Assembly (NCBI GenBank): GCA_011799875.1
Contig: CM022303.1
Location: 296,744,362-296,808,361 of the forward strand
From: Thinopyrum elongatum
Lineage: Eukaryota; Streptophyta; Magnoliopsida; Poales; Poaceae
DNA: 64,000 bases
Direction of reading: 5' to 3'
Notes under the pieces: model-generated
The model's input: only the letters and a program-made list of their open reading frames with translations
Told to the model about the DNA's origin: nothing
Databases searched by the model: none
Shown: positions 1 to 10,157 of the stretch, piece by piece
How positions within the stretch are numbered: position 1 is the stretch's first letter
How the letters are laid out: the number at the start of each line of letters is the position of its first letter
Translations under genes and position numbers: made by a program

Positions 1-748
1 TGTTTTGTGAGTAGTTACTTTTGTTCTTGAGGACATGTGAGAAGTCTTGTCATAAGTAATCATGTGAATTTGGTATTCATTCGATATTTTGATGATATGT
101 ATGTTGTTGATTCCCTTAGTGGTGTTATGTGAACGTCGACTACATGACACTTCACCATCTTTGGGACTATGGGAATGCATTGTGGAGTAGTTATTAGATG
201 ATGGGTTGCTAGAGTGACAGAAGCTTAAACCCTAGTTTATGGGCTATTCCGTAAGGGGCTGATATGGATCCATATGTTTAATGCTATGGTTAGATTTTAT
301 CTTAATTCTTCTTTCGTAGTTGCAGATGCTTGCAAGAGGGGTTAATCATAAGTGGGCGGCTTGCTCAAGTAAGAACAGCACCCAAGCACCGGTCCACCCG
401 CATATCAAATTATCAAAGTAGCGAACGTGAATCAAACAAACATGATGAAAGTGACTAGATGAAATTCCCGTGTATCCTCAGGAACACTTTGCTTATTATA
501 AGAGACCATTCCGGCCTGTCCTTTACTACAAAAAGGATTGGGCTACCTTGCTGCACCTTTCTTACCATTACTATTACTTGCTCGTTACAAATTACCTTGC
601 TATCAAACTATCTGTTACTGACAATTTCAGTGCCTGCAGAAAATACCTTGGTGAAAACTGCTTGTCATTTCCTTCTGCTCGTCGTTGGGTTTGTCACCCT
701 TATTTATCGAAAGGACTACGATAGATCCCCTATACTTGTGGGCCATCA
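1..748 (+). mobile_element. Gypsy-type LTR, 3' part, cut by window start
   Basis: AT-rich to mixed sequence that I recognise as the 3' portion of a common Triticeae gypsy LTR. It ends in the LTR-like CATCA at 744-748, preceded by the typical run CGAAAGGACTACGATAGATC near 709-727. The expected PBS and internal start of such an element are absent after 748; instead an unrelated LTR fragment begins. Short open frames inside show no protein similarity that I recognise. The orientation is inferred from the CA terminus, and the family name is left open. Confidence 0.55.
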
Positions 749-1079
749 TCGGTCTCACGCTAAGATGGGCTAAGGTGGGCCCACAAGCCACCATGGCGAG
801 CCACCCCCCGGGCGTGCCTAGGTGTGTTGTGGCCACCTCGTGGCTCTTCTCGTCCTCCCACGAAGCTTCGGGGGTCTCTTTTGTTCCAAAAAAATCATCA
901 AAAAGTTTCAACCCATTTCAAGAACTTTTATTTCTGCACAAAAAACAACACCACGGTAGTTTTGCTGAAAACAGCGTCAGTCCGGGTTAGTTCCTTTCAA
1001 ATCATACCAAAACCAAATAGAATTGTTGTAAACATGGCATGAATACTTCATAAATTGTAGATACATTGGAGATGTATCA
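749..1079 (-). mobile_element. Gypsy LTR fragment, reverse orientation
   Basis: On the minus strand this starts TGATACATCTCCAATGTATC at 1079, the opening of the Triticeae LTR type also seen in element H, and passes through a GGACTAACCCGGACTGACGC-like stretch before breaking off near 749. Only about 330 bp of an LTR usually over 1 kb remains. No target duplication was found at either end, so it is a truncated relic. It abuts the LTR remnant on its left directly, which suggests recombination between old elements. Confidence 0.5.
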
Positions 1080-1397
1080 TTCAACTGCTCTATGTGTGTG
1101 GTTGCTCGCGGTTCCTCGTGTCCCACCACACGTGCTCTGCTCCCGCGTCCCTCTGCGCGCTCTGCCCATGTCCCTGCGCGCGTGCTACAAGCGTTTGGGG
1201 CCGGCGTATGATTCTGTATGTTCGTGCTGCCATCATGCATGCAGTTGCGCCAGGCGCGACACCACAATGCAATTACCCGCTACAAAAGGTGCCATGCGGA
1301 CGTGCCGAGATTCCAGGCCGCCCAGCCCCGCATTTATTCCCGCAGCCATTTACCTTAATCTCCCGTACCCCATGATATAATAAGCACACCCACGATG
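1080..1397. other. Unassigned 318-bp stretch, probably pre-insertion DNA of element B
   Basis: GC-rich sequence between the reverse LTR fragment and the first base of element B. Overlapping short frames on both strands have no recognisable protein character. It ends CACGATG, the left flank of B. B's right end is truncated, so no target duplication can be confirmed. Confidence 0.4.
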
Positions 1398-2311
1398 TGT
1401 TAGTGCAACAAACATTCACGTTTGATTGCCCGGACTTATACACAGGCGTGCTGGCATCGCATGTCCTATACCAAACTTCAAAGCAAGACCAAGCCAGAAG
1501 AACTACTCTTCATGAGATCAAGGAGCGGATCAAGAAGACCAAGACAGCAGAGTACCACCTTGGGGAGGCCTCCCTTGCCGGGCAGGAGAGCCTGGCCGGG
1601 TTGAGGCCACCCCAGGGACAAGTCCAAGATTTCCCCGGCAAGCTTGTTGGGTCCGCCAAGGGCGAGGACTCCCGCCAAGGCACCACCGCTCCACCACATC
1701 ACAATGCAAATCACCTATCGATGCAGTGTCAAGCCTTCAAGTGATTAAGTGGCTACCACCAAGCACGTGGAAGCCCATTAGAAGACAGATTACTCTCATG
1801 TGACACCCATCCAGAGGCGTGTCGAACAAATAAGCAGAAGATGGTTAAGCGGCTTGGTAGGCTTGTCGGGCTTCACCCTCAACATGACACCTATTAGTGC
1901 ATTTAATGCACTTTGTCCTAACTGCCAGAGTTAGGTATGATAGCACTGTTAGCTATCTAATCACTAGATAAAGACTGTTTTGCCACTTTGGTCACCCCTT
2001 GAGCTATAAAAGGAGGTCCAAGGCAAACTAGCAAAGGATTCGGACCCTTGCCCAGTTGTACGCACGTAGCTTCTCTCCCCGAGGCCACCTTGCCGGGTTT
2101 GAGCGTTGTGCGTTCATCGTGTTCCTCCATCCAATCCACCAAAGCAGGAGTAGGGTTTTACGCTTCCCAGTGGCCCGAACCTAGGTAAAAACCACCAGCG
2201 TCACCACCGTCGTGTTGTTTCATGGCCTCCACTCTTTGTGCAACGTGATCTTCCCCCTTGCCGAACCACAAGGGGCCGATGGCCCATAGGTGATCATGTC
2301 CACCCACGACA
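1398..2311 (+). repeat. Element B 5' LTR (914 bp)
   Basis: Starts TGTTAGTGCAAC, a changed form of the TGTCGGTGCAAC seen at 34942, and ends CACGACA. A TATA box (TATAAAAG) lies at 2005-2012 after a CCCCTTGAGC stretch shared by the A, D and F LTRs. The downstream part contains CCAAAGCAGGAGTAGGG, conserved in all related LTRs here. The length equals the 914 bp of the A 5' LTR. It holds several CCGGCAAG/CTTGCCGGG words. Confidence 0.88.
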
Positions 2312-2333
2312 TCTTTGGCGCGCCTGGTAGGGG
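2312..2333 (+). other. Putative primer binding site of element B
   Basis: Directly after the LTR: TCTTTGGCGCGCCTGGTAGG. The same word follows the LTRs of A (19119) and, on the minus strand, C (16640), so it is conserved at the place where minus-strand priming begins. I could not match it to a specific tRNA 3' end by eye. Confidence 0.55.
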
Positions 2334-2399
2334 GAAAGCGCTTGAGCGAACCTGAGGTTGTGAACAGCGCGTTCATCATCATCGTCATTGTCTTCATCC

Positions 2400-4380
2400 A
2401 TGGCGCCCAAGAAGAAACCCGGCGCTACCATGCACCCTTCCACTTTGAAGGCCCCCTCGCTCATGGCCATGGACGTCGTATGCGCTGCGGCGGTGTTGGA
2501 CGAGGCGGGTACCACGGGAGACACGACCGGCGCAGGCGGCGCCGTCATTGTGTCCCCCGTGGACGAAGCAGGGGCGGGAGGCGCCGGGAGAGTGCAACAT
2601 CAACAACATCCCAACGGGCATGACCCACAAGCTGCGGGTGGAGGGAATGTTCAGTCTCCACCACCCCGCCGCACTAGCGGGCACAGCTGCAGCAACGATG
2701 CTCACACTTGTGCGAGTCGTGACCCTCTAGCCGTGCCTGCCGCGGGCGCGGCTACTGAGCACGCGCCTTGCCCAGAGCGGGGCGAGCAAGGTGGAGCGCC
2801 GAACGGGGTTTTCGATCCCCGAGCGCAACCCACTCATCACCAGACTGCCTTGGCGGCCAGTTCGCGACGGCTTGAATGCGGCGCCGCCCCTGCTGAAACT
2901 ACCAGGAGTCGAGCGACGTCGTGGTCTGCCTCATCAGCTATGCCGAGCACAGCTACAGAAGCCATGGCACGGACCGAACTCCTACTAAGATTCCCACCGG
3001 CGGCTGATCAAATGGATGAGTGGAGAGCCACCATCCAAAGTTTGATCGGCTTTGCTGAAGCTGGAAAATCGTAGCAGGCAGAGCCGTCGCGGCACCCGCG
3101 AATAGCAACAGCAGCCCGGGCTGATGGCCGTGTCGAGGAGGCTGCACCAACGATGCATTCTCCTCCATGATAGCAGACCCAGAGGCGATAGCAGCAAGAA
3201 CAGCATGTCCGCGAACCCGACGAAGCATCGATGGCCTCTTCTGATCCACGAGCCCACCGGGATTAGTGGCAGGTCCTAGAGGATCGGTGGAGGGAAGATG
3301 CACGCGTCACCATAGAGCAACGCCGGGAGACCCGCCGTCAATCTGACAGGCGAACTAGTCCAGACGTTGATGAACCCACGCCCAGTGATGGCGGGTACTT
3401 GCCTTACGAGGTTGGGTGCCCCGCCTTCACTCATGAGCTGCGGCAAGTCCGCTGGCCGTCTGACCGCGTCTTCAAACCTGAGTTACCAGAAAAGTACGCT
3501 GGAAAGTTAAACCCGGCAAAGTTCTTGAGCATTTACACTATTGCCGTTCAAGCCACCGGGGGCAGGGACAAAAAGGTGTTCGCCAACTACTTCCCTTTGG
3601 CACTCAAGCCAAACATGAGGTCATGGCTGATGCACCTGCCAGAGAATTCCATCTTGTCATGGGCTGACTTGTGCAATGAACTTGTTGGCGCCTTCACGGG
3701 TGGCCACCAAGAGCCTGGTAGGCCCAGCGACTTGCAAGTCCTTCCACAGAAGGAAGGGGAGGGCTTGCGGAAGTATATGCAGAGGTTCAGTCGACTGCAC
3801 CAAAACATTCCAGAGATACATCCAGCAGCTGTGAGTGCTGCGTTCCATTCGAACATGTGCAACAGAAGGATACGATCCAAAATGAACGTCCGGCTGCCCA
3901 AGACTGTCAATGAGTTGTACACGTTGGCGGATAAATGCGCTCGAGCTGAAGAATGAAGGCGACTCCCCGGGGGGGAGGATGGCGTCGAGGTCGATTCGCA
4001 GGACGACGAGGAGGCTGCTCACCCGAAGAGGACGAGCCGAAGACGCAACAAGAAGCACGAAGATAAGTCAGTATTGGCCGTTGAGAGCCCTGGCGATCTC
4101 AGCACTGGCAAGAAGGCCAAAACCGAAGCCCCCGGCAAGGAAGCTGCTACGTGCGCTGATTGCCGGGAGGCTGCGGTGGCAGAGAAAGCTGGGAAGTCCG
4201 ATGGGCCATACTGCAAGATCCACCGCACCAAAGGTCACGATCTCCAAGAATGCCACCAAGTCGAGCAGCTTGTCAAGAAGCAGAAGGCAGAATATGAGAA
4301 AAGAGACAGGGAGAAGGACCAAGAGGGAGTTGGAGGAAAAGGCCATGGTAATAGAGGGGGCCGCCGCAGCAAGGCCCCGC
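2400..4380 (+). pseudogene. Element B gag, 5' three quarters (degenerate)
   Basis: Structural polyprotein of the retroelement particle. The start is set at ATG 2400 (MAPKKK), matching MASSSMAPKKK in A. A low-complexity N-terminus is followed by a conserved helix region (RFPPAADQMDEWRATIQ, near 2988-3038), a stop at 3072-3074 and more stops up to about 3250. The capsid-like block (VGCPAFTHELRQVRW to YTLADKCARAEE, 3411-3953) is open, then a stop. The nucleocapsid (about 4074-4380) has a CxxC pair and YCKIHRTKGHDLQEC, a CX2HX4HX4C zinc knuckle. Element C enters at 4381, and the remainder resumes at 17529. Confidence 0.82.
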
Positions 4381-5268
4381 TGTCGGATTCAGGGCTCCGC
4401 AGACCCAAGAAGTTTCGAACTCTGGGGCATGTGCGAAGATCTCAACCAACCCAAATCTCAAGCTTGCCACCCCATAGCCTAGCCACGTCGAACTCACGCG
4501 AGCGGGTAAGAAGATGAACGCGGTGGTTTACCCAGGTTCGAGCCACCTTGCGGTGTAAAACCCTACTCCTGCTTTCTGGTGGATTGGCCTCACGAGGAGG
4601 CTGAGGATGAACTAGTACAGTGGTTTGAGCGGATTCGCGAGGGCTCTGGTTGTGAGGGTGGAATGGATCTGATCCTGGGGTCGTCCTCTACGGTGGTGGC
4701 TAACTTATATTTATAGTGGCCTTGGTCCTCTTCCCTCAAAACTTAGGCGGGAAGGGATCCCACAACGGCCAATTTGAAAGCGGACAAGAAGTACATCTAA
4801 TCCTGATGAAAGGTGGTCTTCGCCTGCAAAGCTTCTGGTCGTGACGCAGCGGTGGGCTCGGCGATGACATCCGGTCTGCCGAGCTCGTGGTCTTGGTCTT
4901 ATTGCACCGGAATGGAAACCTTTGGGAGACTCCTCGGGAACCTTCGCCTGTCCTTGCTCCCTTAGCACCGAAAGGGAAACTGTCTCCTCTGCGCCCGCTG
5001 GCGCCCGCCTGGCCTTGGCCGTCATGGCTCACGTCATCATAGCCTCGTGAGGCTGGGTACCTGCATAGAAATCTCCGCTCCTTGGGAGGCAGCCTGGGGA
5101 GGCCCCTCCTTTGGATGTCTTGGTGATGTCCGCCTCGCGAGGTTCGGGGACCTTGCGAGGGTCTTGTCTTGGATTTGTTGTAGCTGGGCCATACCAGGCA
5201 GTCGAGGGAGCCACATCGTGGGCCGCAGGCAGGCAGGTCTGGGTACCCCCGATCCCAGAACACCGACA
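4381..5268 (-). repeat. Element C 3' LTR (888 bp)
   Basis: On the plus strand it begins TGTCGGATTC and ends CACCGACA, giving 6-bp inverted ends TGTCGG/CCGACA. Same length as the copy at 16641. A minus-strand TATA (TATAAATA) lies at 4708-4715. CCTCGCGAGG-type palindromes occur at about 5134 and, in weaker form, near 4640, 5043 and 5152. The adjoining 5269-5280 (GTAGCCCCCGGG, minus strand purine-rich) is the probable polypurine tract, which fixes this copy as the 3' LTR. Confidence 0.87.
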
Positions 5269-5572
5269 GTAGCCCCCGGGCACAAGGCGCGCTCGGGCTG
5301 GCTTCAAGGCGAAGCGCCGTAGGCCCCAATCGCCTGCAGGCCAGGCTTGACGCATGGCGTGCGACGGGACGCGGATGCCTCCCCTCCCCCACGTCGCCTC
5401 GGCAACTGCTTCGAATTGACAGCAGCCTGGTGCATGCAGCAGGGCCATCATCACTCGGAACGTGGAGGGGCGGCGGTTAGCCTTCTTTCGCCTATAAAAG
5501 GGCGAGGGGGCGGAGCCCCCAGCCCATCTTCATCTTCTCGCTTCCCCATTCCGCACCCTTGCAACAGCATCA
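5269..5572 (+). promoter_or_regulatory. Promoter and leader of the element C antisense ORF
   Basis: Between the polypurine tract and the ATG of the B3-like ORF. A TATA box (TATAAAAG, 5493-5500) lies 80 bp upstream of ATG 5573, spacing suitable for a short leader. The sequence from 5450 on is paralleled by E at 62500-62637, including GGGGGCGGAGCCCCCA just after the TATA box. Transcription would run inward, opposite to gag. Confidence 0.62.
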
Positions 5573-6604
5573 ATGGCGCCGGTGAGAAGGTTCTCGGCCG
5601 CCGAGAAGGGGAAGGCTCCACGGGAGGAACCGGAGCCGCTCCCGCTAAAAAGGGGGTGCGGCCACCCTCGCAAGGCCACCGCAGCACCCACGGTTGTCCT
5701 TCCTCGATGCGAGCGCGCCCTGCCGGGAGTCCATGCCGGCTCAAGCATTCGTGCACAGGGTCCTTCCCACAGGTATGGCTGCGGAACCTGCGAAGGACGA
5801 GGCCGAGGAGGGAGGCAGGCGACGGCCGTACGACCACCTCACCCACGGGCCCATGCTGACGGCACAGCCCGCGAGTTTGTGGTGTGGGTGGTGATGCCGT
5901 CGCGCACCTGGATCCGACTCCCACGTGCCTTGGCGGGGGATCTGCCAGCGCGGGGACCCGTCGAGCTGTGGCTACAGGACGACAGCTGCTGCAACCAGCC
6001 CTCACAGGCGGAGGTCAAGGCCACCTTCTCCGACGACGTCTTCATGACCCGGGGATGGGGAACGATCGCCCGTGCCTGCGGCTTGGAGGGGAGGCACGCC
6101 TTCCACTTCAAGTATGATGGGGCGTCGATGCTCTTCTTCAAGGTCTTCGGGGAAAACGGCAAACACCTGGAGTGCTGCCCCAGGGGTGGCAACAGCGGCG
6201 GCGACCACCCTTTAGGCAATGGGGGCCGACGGGGCAGCGAGGCCCTCGGCGGTGAACTTGCCCTTGGCCTCATCCGCAACACCTCTAGCAGCGGTGATAC
6301 CTCCCCCAGGGAAAGCTCGAGCGACGACGACTACGACGAGCCGCCGTGCCTGGGTCTAGGAGGAGGAGGGCGCCGACTGGGTGCCGCGACGCTGGAACCT
6401 GCGCCTCTTGAGCTGCGTCCTTTGGGAGGCTTTTTCTTTTGTTTTCTTTCCTGCATCAAATTCATGAGGGGCCCTATGGGGGCGTGTAAGAACCATGGCG
6501 CTTGCGCCTTTATGTCGTGGGAAACCACGGCCACCTATGGGGCCATCAGCCCCTTGTGGTTCGGCAGGGGGATGAGCACATTGCACAAAGAGCGGAGAAC
6601 GTAG
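5573..6604 (+). CDS. Antisense B3-like DNA-binding ORF of element C, with chimeric C-terminus
   Basis: Begins MAPVRRFSAAEKGKAP, as in E at 62638. Residues about 23-33 (KRGCGHPRK) are a decayed AT-hook. Residues about 100-205 follow the B3 pattern: an FVVWVVMP strand, IRLPRALA loop, VELWLQ strand, a GWGTIARA helix after VFMTRG, then FHFKYDG and LFFKVFGE strands. A Ser/Asp-rich stretch (RESSSDDDYDEPP) follows. The B3 family binds DNA in plant transcription factors; a role here is inferred. After about 6350 the similarity to E is lost by frameshift, and the last 92 bases lie in solo LTR D, so the end is not native. The ORF is antisense to gag and has its own TATA box. Confidence 0.62.
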   Translation: MAPVRRFSAAEKGKAPREEPEPLPLKRGCGHPRKATAAPTVVLPRCERALPGVHAGSSIRAQGPSHRYGCGTCEGRGRGGRQATAVRPPHPRAHADGTAREFVVWVVMPSRTWIRLPRALAGDLPARGPVELWLQDDSCCNQPSQAEVKATFSDDVFMTRGWGTIARACGLEGRHAFHFKYDGASMLFFKVFGENGKHLECCPRGGNSGGDHPLGNGGRRGSEALGGELALGLIRNTSSSGDTSPRESSSDDDYDEPPCLGLGGGGRRLGAATLEPAPLELRPLGGFFFCFLSCIKFMRGPMGACKNHGACAFMSWETTATYGAISPLWFGRGMSTLHKERRT

Positions 6605-7428
6605 CGCAGCATGGCAGAGATCACACGAGCAGTTTTACCCAGGTTCGGGCCGCCGCGAGGCGTAAAACCCTACTCCTGCTTTGGTGGATTGATGGTGGAT
6701 TGTGGTGGAAACGCAACGCTCTTGCCCGGCAGGATTGCCTCGGGGCGAGGGCAGCTACGCGCGTACGAGTGTACAAGGGTCCGAATCCTTTCTATGGTTG
6801 CCATGGCCCTCCTTTTATAGATCAAGGGGTCACCACAGTGGCAAATCAGTCATTGTGTACTGATTAGATAGTGAACAGTGCTATCATACCTAACTCTGCA
6901 GTCAGAGTAGAGCGCATTAAATGTGCCGCTTAGTGTCACATCATGGCGTGCCCGGCAAGCCTTTCCGGGCTACTCGGCCACCTCCTCACCTGTCTGCTTG
7001 ACACGTCGCTTGACAGGTGTCATTTGGAGGTGATTTCCATAGGAAGTGGCTGCCACGTGACAAATAACAGCCACTTAGTCACTTGGGAGCTTGACACCGC
7101 ACCGATCGATGACTTGCGTCGCTGTGAGGTGGAGCGGTGGAGCCTTGGCGGGGTAGTTTGCCCTCGTAGCGCCCGGCAGGCCTGCCGGGACGGTCTTGAG
7201 GCTCGACTTCAGGGCCACCTCGTCCTCACCAGGCTTGCCTGCCCGGCAAGGGAGGTTTCTCCTTAGTGGTGTCTTGCTTATTTAGCTTGTCTTGGTCCTC
7301 TTGATCTGCCCTTTGACTCCTCAAAGAGCTGATCTCTCCTTGCTTGGTCTGGACTTGGACGTTGCGACCTTGCTCTTTCAGGCATGTGCACGGTCTGGGC
7401 AATAGACCCAGGGTTTGTTGCACCGACA
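6513..7428 (-). mobile_element. Solo LTR D (916 bp), A/B-related family
   Basis: Plus strand starts TGTCGTGG and ends CACCGACA; reversed it opens TGTCGGTGCAACAAACCCTG like the A LTR. Flanked by CTTTA at 6508-6512 and 7429-7433, a perfect 5-bp target duplication. No internal region remains, so this is a solo LTR from LTR-LTR recombination. A minus-strand TATA (CTTTTATA on plus) is near 6813-6820. It sits in the 3' tail of the C antisense ORF. Confidence 0.9.
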
Positions 7429-8937
7429 CTTTATATTACTGTTTCTAGTCCATGCTCTTGGTTACGCTCGTGTTTCTCGCTTGGGCACCGGTCCCCTTTT
7501 TGGCCTTGCGATAGCGTGTTGCTCTGCGTCGACAGGACCCAGTCCCTAGGTGAGCTTCAGCCGTCGCTGGTATGCCAGGTCGCGATGCCATGTGCAAGGC
7601 CAGGAGGTGAGCGACCCGAGGTCCAGTAAAAGCTCCTGAGGTGCGATGCTCAGGAGGTCCCCTTTGGTGCGTAAGCGGCTGCTGAAAGATTAAAGAGGGG
7701 GGTCCCTTGCCCGAGCGAGGTCGCGAAAGAATAAAATGTTAGCGGTGAGGCTCATGCTAGCGTGTGTAGGATAACTTAGCTTGGTGAGGTTGCGATCCGT
7801 GGCGGCTTTTTCGTCGCGAGGGCGAACTTCTCTGGAGCTTTTGACCTTGTGCATGTTCCCTGTTCTGTAATGGATTAAGGTAAACCCCGCTAGAGGTGCG
7901 TGAGGAGACTGATGCCCATCATATTCTAAAAGAACGAATGCTAGCGTCGCTGGGCCACACCCCTCTCCTTGTATTCCCCCGCGAGGCTGCTGACCCCCCT
8001 TTCTTTGCCCATCATATTGCTCTACGTCCTTAGGACCCAGTCCACGAGCGGGACTCAGCCGCCGCTGGTATGCCAGGTCGTGATGCCGTGGTCAAGGCCA
8101 GGGGGTGAGGGCTCAAAAGCCAGTAGGAGCTCCTGAGGCGCAATGCTCAAGGGCCCCCCTTTTAACGTGCAAGCAATTTGCGCAAAAGAGGAATGGCTTG
8201 CCTTGTGGAGGTGCTCGGGAGTGGCCGTACCCGGCGGCACGCGGCATATGAAGTAATTTTACTTAGCCTTTTGCGAGCTGGGGTGCCGCTTGATCATGAG
8301 ATCCTGTCTCCTGAGGCTCCTGCGTATTAGTTAGTCACGAGGTACAAGGGGCAGCGCACGCTTGCTGATCTGCTCATGATCGTTCCATGAAAAGAGAAAG
8401 GCACTAAGGACTTGGTGAGGTGATGTGCGCGGGGCCGGCCCGCGAGCCAGAGCTTAGCCTCTTAGATTTATCAGCGCTGTAGGGACGGGCCCGAGCACAG
8501 GCACCGTGCCGGTAGCCCCCTCTCATGGGATGTTCAAGGGGAGAGCTGGCAACACGCGGAGCCCGTAGGGATGACGCCAGAGGCGATACGTCATCAAACA
8601 CAAAGTTTATAATCTAGTAGCTCTTGAAAGCATAACTGATCCAGGGTACATGAATTAAAATGATATAACTGCGGGGGCGAACCTTGATAGCTTGAGGATA
8701 ATGCAGCCCGAGGGGCGCCCTCAACTGAACAAACCAAAAAGTCACCTAGCACCATTGTTGTAGAAGCGTCGGGGTAGTTGAAGACACGCGTCGCGGAGAT
8801 TGCTGCTCATGAGCTGGGCGGCTCCGGAGGCCTGGGAAGATCACGAGGCCTGGGGGCTCGCGAGGATCCATGACCTCTTGAGACATGACCGCTAGGCGCC
8901 TGGCCTCATGAGACGCCATAGCACGTTGCGCGAGGCA
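7429..8937. other. Element C non-coding linker with a duplicated module
   Basis: Lies between the antisense ORF tail and the RT remnant. Two copies of a module of about 145 bp (about 7519-7664 and 8017-8161) share GGACCCAGTCC, CTGGTATGCCAGGTCG and AGCTCCTGAGG, offset by 498 bp. A third copy begins in E at the right edge of the window (about 63967). A separate word, GGATAACTTAGCTT near 7770, is also found at about 63709. No convincing coding frame; probably the shared 3' untranslated region of antisense and sense transcripts. Confidence 0.5.
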
Positions 8938-9075
8938 CTGGTACGTGGCGCCCACATTCAGCAGGCCAAACAGCATGCAGACGTAGTTGTAGGAGTAGCC
9001 CCCACTCCGGCCGACGCGGGACAGCCAGAAGAGGTCATGCGAAGCGGCCCTGTTGAGGCCCAGGATGTTGATGCA
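8938..9075 (-). pseudogene. Element C reverse transcriptase remnant
   Basis: A short minus-strand stretch reads CINILGLNRA (compare CIDFTDPNKA in element A) and, after an internal deletion, YVCMLFGLLNVGATYQ (compare FVRMRFGLKSAGSTFA). The YMDD active-site region, RNase H and integrase are gone. The open frame around it (8746-9156) is mostly unrelated. This is the only pol trace in C and marks where the large deletion fell. Confidence 0.6.
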
Positions 9076-9350
9076 GACGTGCAGCTCATCACCCGCATCA
9101 GGGGGCGCAGCCGCACTGGGTGGTGCGGGGCGACGCTCGCCACACATGGCCCTCACCTCCTGAAGCTCCTCGATCGTCTTGGTGATGAACTCCCTCGCTC
9201 CTGGCGCCTCACGCCTTGCTCGTGGGGGCGCGCATTAAGGCACGCCTCTAAGTGGTGCCCGAGCACCTCCCTCGTCACACTAGTCAGGTCAGAGGCTCGC
9301 CAGACGGAAGCCCCCGAGCCCATCCTGAGGGAGGCGCTGGGCGCGCCTTC

Positions 9351-10157
9351 CTATGCGGGAAGGAGAGGCGCCCCAGCAGCGGGCACAGAGCCTGAGGCAC
9401 CGCCAGCGGGCGTCCCAGCCTCCTGACGACTATTGGGGAGGAGCTGCTTCTTCTTCTTGGGGGTGGCCTCGGGAGGCAGGATGCCGCCCTCATCGTCAGG
9501 GTTTTTGGCCGCCGCAGCCTGATAGGCACGCTCAAGAGAGCAGACTGCGTCCTTCTCATTGCAAGCGACCATGATGATGCCGCTGCAACCTGGCATTTTG
9601 AGGACATTGTAGCCATGGTGGGTCGCCGCCATGAACTTGGCGAGGGCCGGATACCCGAGGATGGCATTGTATGGGAGGCCGATCTGGGCAACGTCGAAGT
9701 CGATGAGCTCGGTGTGGTAGTTGTCACGCTTGCCGAAAGTGACTGGGAGGCGTATCTGCCCCAGGGGGACGGTGGAGCCATCGGTCACTCCGGAGAACGG
9801 CTTGGTTGGCATGAGTTGATCATAGGGCACCTGAAGTGTTTCAAATGTCTCGATAGAAAGAACATTGAGCCCTACGCCACCGTTGATGAGGGTCTTGGTG
9901 ACGAGGACGTTGCTGATGGTGGGCATGCAGAGCATGGGGAGCGCGCCAGCGGCGGCTGAGCACTTGAGGTGGTCCTTGGAGTCGAAGGTGACGGCATACT
10001 GCGACCACCAGAGGGGACGCGCGGCCTCAAGCTTCGGGAGGGCCGTGTTCAACTCACGAGAGAACTGCTTGAAGATGCGATGTGAGGCAGGGGCCTGAGC
10101 ACCACCCAGGATGCAGGCGATCGCACGAGGCTCCTGGAAGCCCCCAGCCCCATCATC
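9351..10157 (-). pseudogene. Element C protease region with altered active site
   Basis: Downstream of gag in the same direction. Residues before the family signature read TKTLINGGVGLNVLS where A has TKMLVDSGAGLNLIS, so the catalytic Asp of the retropepsin D-S/T-G motif is Asn here. Further family blocks follow: GSTVPLGQIRLPVTFG, LPYNAILGYPALAKFMA, GYNVLKMPG. The C-terminal part is a basic, low-complexity tail. A stop separates it from gag at 10158. The protein would be inactive. Confidence 0.72.

Noticed and set aside
1080..1397. Small host gene (frames of 90-100 codons on both strands)
   Set aside because: Overlapping frames on both strands, no recognisable motif, GC-rich composition alone explains the openness.
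2953..3303. Minus-strand frames opposite gag of B
   Set aside because: Shadow frames of the gag coding region; no conserved counterpart in A.
4381..5268. Inverted ends TGTCGG/CCGACA as a DNA transposon of 888 bp
   Set aside because: The second copy with PBS, polypurine tract and CCCGC duplication around the whole unit shows these are LTRs.
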